Assembly (NCBI GenBank): GCA_948567375.1
Contig: OX419755.1
Span: 10,855,001 to 10,919,000, forward strand
Length of the DNA: 64,000 nt
Origin: Lunularia cruciata
Lineage: Eukaryota > Streptophyta > Marchantiopsida > Lunulariales > Lunulariaceae
Reading direction: 5' to 3'
A model generated the notes under the pieces. The model searched no databases. It was not told the DNA's origin and saw only the letters and a list, made by a program, of their open reading frames with translations. Both the position numbers and the translations under genes were made by a program. Below, piece by piece: positions 58,452 to 64,000 of this stretch (positions are counted from its first letter, which is position 1; the number at the start of each line of letters is the position of its first letter).

Positions 58452-60733
58452 ATGGCCTTAGTGCCTAAAGCACCTAAGCATCATAGGAGGATACCAAGGA
58501 TTATTCTCAAGTTTCTATGGTTTGTTAAGTTGAAATTGTATTTCAGAGCAAAATTATTCCATAGTAAGAAACTCAAATTTGTGTTGTCAAACTGGAAAAT
58601 TAGTGACCACAACATGTTGTATGAGATCAAGGACAATTGGGATCCAAGAATGGAAAGTTTGAGGAAATGTATTTGCTTGGACAAAGGAACATTGGCAAAG
58701 AGCATTGGGGCCAAAGAATCTACCCCTTGGTGTCATAACTCTTGATATTACATGGAGTAGGCATGATTGGGATATAGAAGGAAAACTCAAGGCTTCCTTT
58801 GGGAGACCTAAGACAAATGATGGATGGTTGGTCCAATTCTACAATAATATTCCTCACCAAAGTAGTCATGAAACTTTTCAAGTCTAAGAGTACCATGTAC
58901 ATCAATAACAATCAGGAGATCTTCTTTGGATATATGTACAAAGGGAAGTTTGTGAACTAGGTAGAGATGATTTGGAGAAAAACACAAGAGATATTAACCA
59001 AGAAGGAGCAGTAACTTATCTCTCCTACTTCATTGCTCACTGTTACTTATGGATGGAGTTGCTAACATTGGAGGAGAAGGAGAAATACTTGGATCATTAC
59101 TTCCTTGCAGGTTACCTTGAACGTTGTAAGGATTTCAAGCCAATCTTGAAGAAATACTAACTTGACAATGTAGCATTTGCCAAGTTATCCTTGTGGAGGA
59201 AGCCTACAATACTTTTGGTTTCAAGAAGAAGAGGAAGACTATCCTTATGAGGCTAAAGGCAAAGGCCAAGAAGAAGGCCCAAAAGTATGAAGTGGTCAAG
59301 AACTTGACCAAAGATGAAGATGAAGATGAAGAAGATAAAGGTGAGCCAGCCATCAAAGAAAGGAAGGAAGAAGAAGAGAATAATGCTAGACATCAAGAAA
59401 TTGTCATGCCTACAACAAGTGAGGATTCCTTCACCAAGATAATCATCTCTTAGGGAGGGGACAAGGAGGATAAAGGAGGAGAAGAAGTTCAATCTACTCC
59501 AACCAAGAATCCCCATAGAGACACGATAAGCTCTCCAACAATAGGGAGTATACCATCAAAGAGGAGGAATGACAAAGAAGATGGACTATTGGGAACAAAG
59601 GCAGAAGAAGGATTGACCATTGAAAAATCAAAGCCGTTGCATCCCCTCTTGAAGGTGAAGCAATTCTTCAGGATGAAGGAATACTAATGGCTGAAGATAT
59701 ACTTGAGGCTGAAGATTCAAAGAAGGCCAAAGAATCCAACCCAAAAAAAGAAGGAAACCAAGACAAAGGGATGTCCAAGGCTGAAGACCGCCAAGATTTC
59801 ACAAAAAGCAAAGTGGTAAGGCAAGAGGATGAAGAACCCACCTTCATTCATTGACATAACCAAGGACAAAGAGGAGCTTTAGCACCTACCAATGAAGGAG
59901 GCATAGAATTGAGCAAACAAGACCTTCCTTTCATTATGTTGGTACCCTATCTAGGCTGGTCATCCACATTGTGGGATCAAAGTTAGATAACTCTTTCCAT
60001 CATAGAGGGAATATTATGGGGAGATCATTGACAACTCTACTTTGATAAAGAATCGCCATTGAATTGCACAAAGATTATATTAAGAGAAGGCAAAGGGGCA
60101 AGAAGAGTTGGCCAAAATTCACGCATTGTATGTAGGCAAAGGAAAGTGCATAAACAACTTGGCCCAAGCAGCATTCAAATTGAGTGAAGAATAAGAAGCC
60201 TTGGTGGAGAAGTATGCCAAAGACTTGACTATGTGGTAGGACAAAGAAATACCCTTTTTCAAGAAGAAGATAACCACCAAAAGCAATTTTATGAGCAATT
60301 AAAGAGTCAGGAGGAGCAAATCAATGCTCTATGAGAAGACGTCAATAATATGAATGTAGTGATGTTCACTATGAAAGTACAATACCAAGAGGAGTAACAA
60401 ATCACTGAAGTTCAAATTGTCAAGCTCATTGCTAAATTGGAAGAGAATGAAGAAGAGAAAGAGAAAGGTTGAGAAGTGATTTGGGGAGAAGTATTGACCA
60501 AGCTGTAGGAAGTTAAAAGGTAGTTGGATGAGGAAAAGGCCAAGATCTTGGCATAGATGGAGACGACACAAGATCAATTTGTTGGGATAGTTGAGGAGGC
60601 TCAACTTGATCTTCTTGAGTAGCATTTGTAGAGGCAACATTAGTTCCTCACCACAAGACACTTAGGCAAAGTGAAGTCCAAGGCAAGAAAAAAGGTATTC
60701 ATCAACTTAGTTTAGAAACACCTTTAGCATAGC
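58452..60733 (+). pseudogene. Large decayed coiled-coil reading frame, family unknown
   Basis: A + strand coding remnant of about 2.3 kb in several registers. N-terminal part: FLWFVKLKLYFRAKLFHSKK (58510), then WDPRMESLRKCICLDKGTLA (58640). Middle: AVTYLSYFIAHCYLWMELLT and YFLAGYLERCKDFKPIL (59010-59150), then a Lys/Glu-rich low-complexity stretch (59250-59450). C-terminal: from 60266 one register stays coiled-coil-like for about 150 codons (QKQFYEQLKSQEEQINAL, VKLIAKLEENEEEKEKG) despite about ten stops. The layout (folded N-terminus, acidic linker, long coiled coil) resembles the - strand frame at 61.9-63.9 kb. No known domain recognised. Confidence 0.5.
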
Positions 60734-61939
60734 CCTTAGTACAATTTTGTAAGCCAAAGATATTTGGCATATAACTTGATTTCAAATTCAAACAAGAAAG
60801 AGACAAAGAACCATTTTGAGCTGGTTGTAACATGTAGGCAATTCTTAAATTAGTTTGTAAAGAGAAGATAAGACTAGTAAATAGGATTGGTGATGCATGA
60901 CGTAGGTGTAATTAAACTTTTTCTAGCATCACTTAGTTGTTCAATTTCTTCACCAAGAAGTAGAGAGTGTGTAAAGGGGTTTCATACTCAATGTAAATTT
61001 TTTCACTCTTTCATAATCAAACCCTTATTGCAAGAACATCCACAATCCTTATCAGTGATTTTCCATAGTTTGCATCTTTGAATGTTGGATTAGTAGAATA
61101 GAAGTGAGGAATCTTGTAAAGAAATGTGCATGATTCTAGGATGTGTGATCCTTGGAGTTTTGAAGGAGCAAGACAATGCAGAGAAGGCTTCTAGGAACAC
61201 TAGAGCATTGAAAGTACCACGGAGTAGTGTGATAACACTACAAATATCACTTTTGCAATAATCAGGTAAGTAAAGTTTGTTCTCATAGAGATACAAGTCA
61301 GAATTGGTCAAATACAAAGACAAGTGGTAGTAAGTAGTTGTTCTTTTTTGCATCTTAGTCTCTTAGGTAGAAACCACACCCAAAAGAGAGTAACAAGCAC
61401 TGAATTGTAGGCTAGTCATGAATTTATCACTCATAATCACAAATCTTTCAAATCTTTCTAAACAAACTTGATTGTGATGATTCAGATTCCTCCAAAGATG
61501 GTTACTTCACTACAAAGCACCTTTGCCTCAAAATTGCATTCCACCCATCCATTGAAGGCACAACTTCATTGATCAAAATTGCTTTGCATCAACGTTGCGA
61601 TGCACTCACAAATGAAAAATACTACCAACACTACAATTCAACATCCAACGAGCACACTAATTTGCACTTTGAATTTTTTTGAACATTCACAAACACAGTC
61701 ACAGGATTGATACTCAGAATTAAGCTCAAGCACCGAGCATTGAAATCTACACTTTGCTTTATCTTTCTTAAAAAATTACAAAGATTGAACAACAACACAC
61801 TACAAATACTCCCTTTAAATAGGCTGAATACTTGACAATTATCTAACTTCCTAAACTACTTCCTAACAATCTCTAGATCTGAAATAGCAACCCACTTCTT
61901 CATATCTATCGATTTCTATCTCAAAATGGTTATGAATCC
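60734..61939. other. No gene recognised
   Basis: Mostly AT-rich non-coding sequence between two decayed frames of opposite orientation; short open frames only. Confidence 0.5.
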
Positions 61940-63990
61940 AATCTGATGTCCACTTCTACTTTGCTGTCTAAACCCAAAGTGCCCATCCTCAAGTCTTACT
62001 CTTCAGCTTCCTGGTCCAAACCTCTTCGGATCATGTCTTTGGTTACATTATTTCTACTTATTAGTGCATTGCAAAGAGTATCTAACTTTGCTCTCACAAG
62101 ATCTAACTTGAGACTTATATTATCTCCTACCTCATTGATCTTCCTATCTATTCAATCTCTAAGACAAATCTACAACTTGCTCGTGTCTACATCCTTTGCC
62201 TACCTTCTCCTTGTCTCTTATACCAAAAGCTTCAACTTGTGTAATTGTGTCTCCTCCAAATGTACTTCGGATTTGGTACTGAGCATCACCTTTACTCCAA
62301 CAACAACCTACTCCACTGAGTCCAAGGGTCTTTGTCTTTCATGCTCTTCTTGAACTGTAGCATGCTCTACTTGCAATTCTACTTTGTACTTTGTAGTGTG
62401 ATCTTCCAATTCCTTTTCATATTGCACAATCTTTGCCTCCAATGTAGTCATTAAATCTTGCAATCTCCCTTCTTCCTCATGGCACTTACTTCATTTGCGT
62501 TGCCTGGCTGCATTCTTCTCTTGTACCTTTTGACTAAACACTCCCAATTCAAATTCATTCTCCGCAACTACACTTCTCTCCACACATACCTCTTCTTGCG
62601 CAATCTTCAATTTGGCCTGCAATTTCTCTACCCAAAGTCTTTCATGTGTCACTTCCTTCACTTCTATCGTCAACTCTTTTCCCTACTTCTCAAATTACTC
62701 CTGCAGATTTCCATGGACCTTTGTCTGCAACACCTCCTGTTCATCTTCTCCTCGGGTTAGACATTTCTTCAATTCTGGATTGTCTTCTTCCATTGCTCTG
62801 AATACCTACAAGACATTTCTCACTCTCAATTGTGTGCACTGTTCTTCTTTCTTCCTTCACTCCAACTGTATTAATAGCGGACACACTACTTCTTGAAGAT
62901 ACCTCACTTCTTCACAACCTTATTCTCTCTCTTCCTCTTTTCCTTCCACCTTGTTCAGCTGTGCCTTCATCCAAAGTGGGGATCTTTGGACTGGTAGTAC
63001 ACCGTTGTTGCATGAACTTTCATCATCTTCCAAGTGAATTACATCCACTTCCTTCTTTCTCAAATTCCCAACTTCTTCCAAATCTTGAGTTGGTTGTTTA
63101 ATTTTCACATCTTTGTCTTGCTCAAGCATCTCTAAATTAGGCAACTCTCCTTCCTCAATTTGCTCAATATCTTCTTGTAGTTCCAGTTCTTCTTCTTCCA
63201 GTTGCTTTACTTTGGGTTCTCCATCGCTTCTAGACTCATTACCGTATATTGTTAACTCTGCTTCTTTGTCCTCTTCCTCCACCAACTTTGACTCATTCCC
63301 TCCTTCTGATTCTTCATCTGATTTTACAGCCTCATTCTTTGGACTACCTCCGCTATCCTTGTTTTTGTAGTCTGCACATGCAAATTCCTTTCTTCGGGTA
63401 TTGTCCTTTTCCATCTCTTTGGAAGCGACATCTCTGCCAATTGATCATGCCCAATCTTTTGATACTACTTGTCATTGCGGCATAGCTGCTATATGTACAA
63501 ATTCTCCTCCTCACCCTCATCTTTTCATAAATCTGGGTGGAAATGCGATACCACCTGGTTTCTCTCTTCTCCTCGCAACCGATTCAACTTGAGATAAAAT
63601 GAATTGCAAATGGTATGAAGTAATGGGGTGGTGCTTGATCCCTCCAATTCAACACCATCAACCTTATTCATTTGTAGAAACTCTTTGCCCAATTAATTGG
63701 CTCACCCACAAACATCCGGTGAAAGAAGATCACCTAGTGTTTCATAATGTAGGTTGTGCGCTCTGGTTTGAAGATTGCCATCAGACTTGCCATGATAGAA
63801 TGCCTGATTGGATTGCAATAGTTTTCCACCTTGTACACATTCTTCATTCGGGGCACAATGAACGAATCTTTTACTTCTTGAGTCTCTTCCCCCAGATGTT
63901 GTTTCCCAAAGAAAGAAGCATCTCTCTCCTCTCCGGCTTCTCTTCCCAACACTAACCTTCAATCCGACTCTATCCATCAAGCCGGATTGC
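61940..63990 (-). pseudogene. Second large decayed coiled-coil frame, family unknown
   Basis: On the - strand. 63955-63702 has KNVYKVENYCNPIRHSIMAS, then after a stop at about 63734 FVGEPINWAKSFYK (63700-63660). 63414-62920 is an open acidic frame of 164 codons (KQLEEEELELQEDIEQIEEG). After further stops, 62673-62491 reads HERLWVEKLQAKLKIAQEEV, and the pattern continues as LTTLEAKIVQYEKELEDHTT (about 62450) to about 61950. Coiled-coil character is plain. No known domain recognised; orientation opposite to the similar frame at 58.4-60.7 kb. The right end may be cut by the window edge. Confidence 0.5.
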
Positions 63991-64000
63991 ATCTCTTCCC

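Noticed and set aside
60266-60733. TAG as a sense codon (genetic-code reassignment)
   Set aside because: The two intact genes use standard termination and have no in-frame TAG, and the same dead frames also carry TAA, TGA and frameshifts. C-to-T decay explains it better.

Overview
This window looks like intergenic DNA from a large, repeat-rich plant nuclear genome. The evidence is two plant-type genes (an F-box/kelch protein and a class III secretory peroxidase with the classical three-intron layout) set in about 55 kb of Ty1-copia and Ty3-gypsy LTR retrotransposons, nested and mostly decayed. A seed plant, perhaps a gymnosperm, is my inference from the low gene density and the age of the elements; the sequence alone does not fix the species.

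Layout. 1-1.5 kb: an exact 80-bp-period tandem array, then a fragment of an LTR family called here LTR-A. 3.4-7.3 kb: a more GC-rich island with the intronless F-box/kelch gene (4914-6365, +) and its 5' leader. 7.3-10.5 kb: AT-rich DNA without genes, holding a long near-perfect hairpin (7832-7994). 10.5-15.1 kb: a degraded Ty1-copia element (+). 15.1-18.3 kb: two head-on copies of a dispersed repeat (LTR-C), tandem arrays and a solo LTR-A. 18.3-26.1 kb: a nearly complete non-chromoviral Ty3-gypsy element ('B', -) with two very similar LTRs. 26.4-37.9 kb: a second, 3'-truncated copy of B ('B-prime', +) that has received a chromovirus (26973-32492, -) and a solo LTR-A (36093-36808) with a perfect 5-bp target duplication. 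37.9-47.4 kb: further decayed gag/protease sequence, a ~196-bp tandem array and a decayed coiled-coil reading frame. 47.4-52.4 kb: a second chromovirus (-) flanked by LTR-A sequences and internally deleted. 53.3-55.4 kb: the intact peroxidase gene (+). 55.7-64 kb: decayed reading frames, including two large unrecognised coiled-coil frames, and a Ty1-copia 3' remnant.

Only two genes look functional for the host: the F-box/kelch protein (a probable SCF substrate adaptor) and the secreted peroxidase (cell wall or apoplast). They share no obvious pathway. The rest is a record of retrotransposition, solo-LTR formation, illegitimate deletion and point decay. In the decayed coiled-coil frame near 60.3-60.7 kb, every in-frame stop can be read as a C-to-T change of CAG, CAA or CGA, as expected from deamination of methylated plant DNA. 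I found no CRISPR array, rRNA or tRNA gene. The best candidates for something undescribed are the zinc-knuckle reading frame upstream of gag kept open in both B copies, the large coiled-coil frames, and the hairpin at 7.9 kb.
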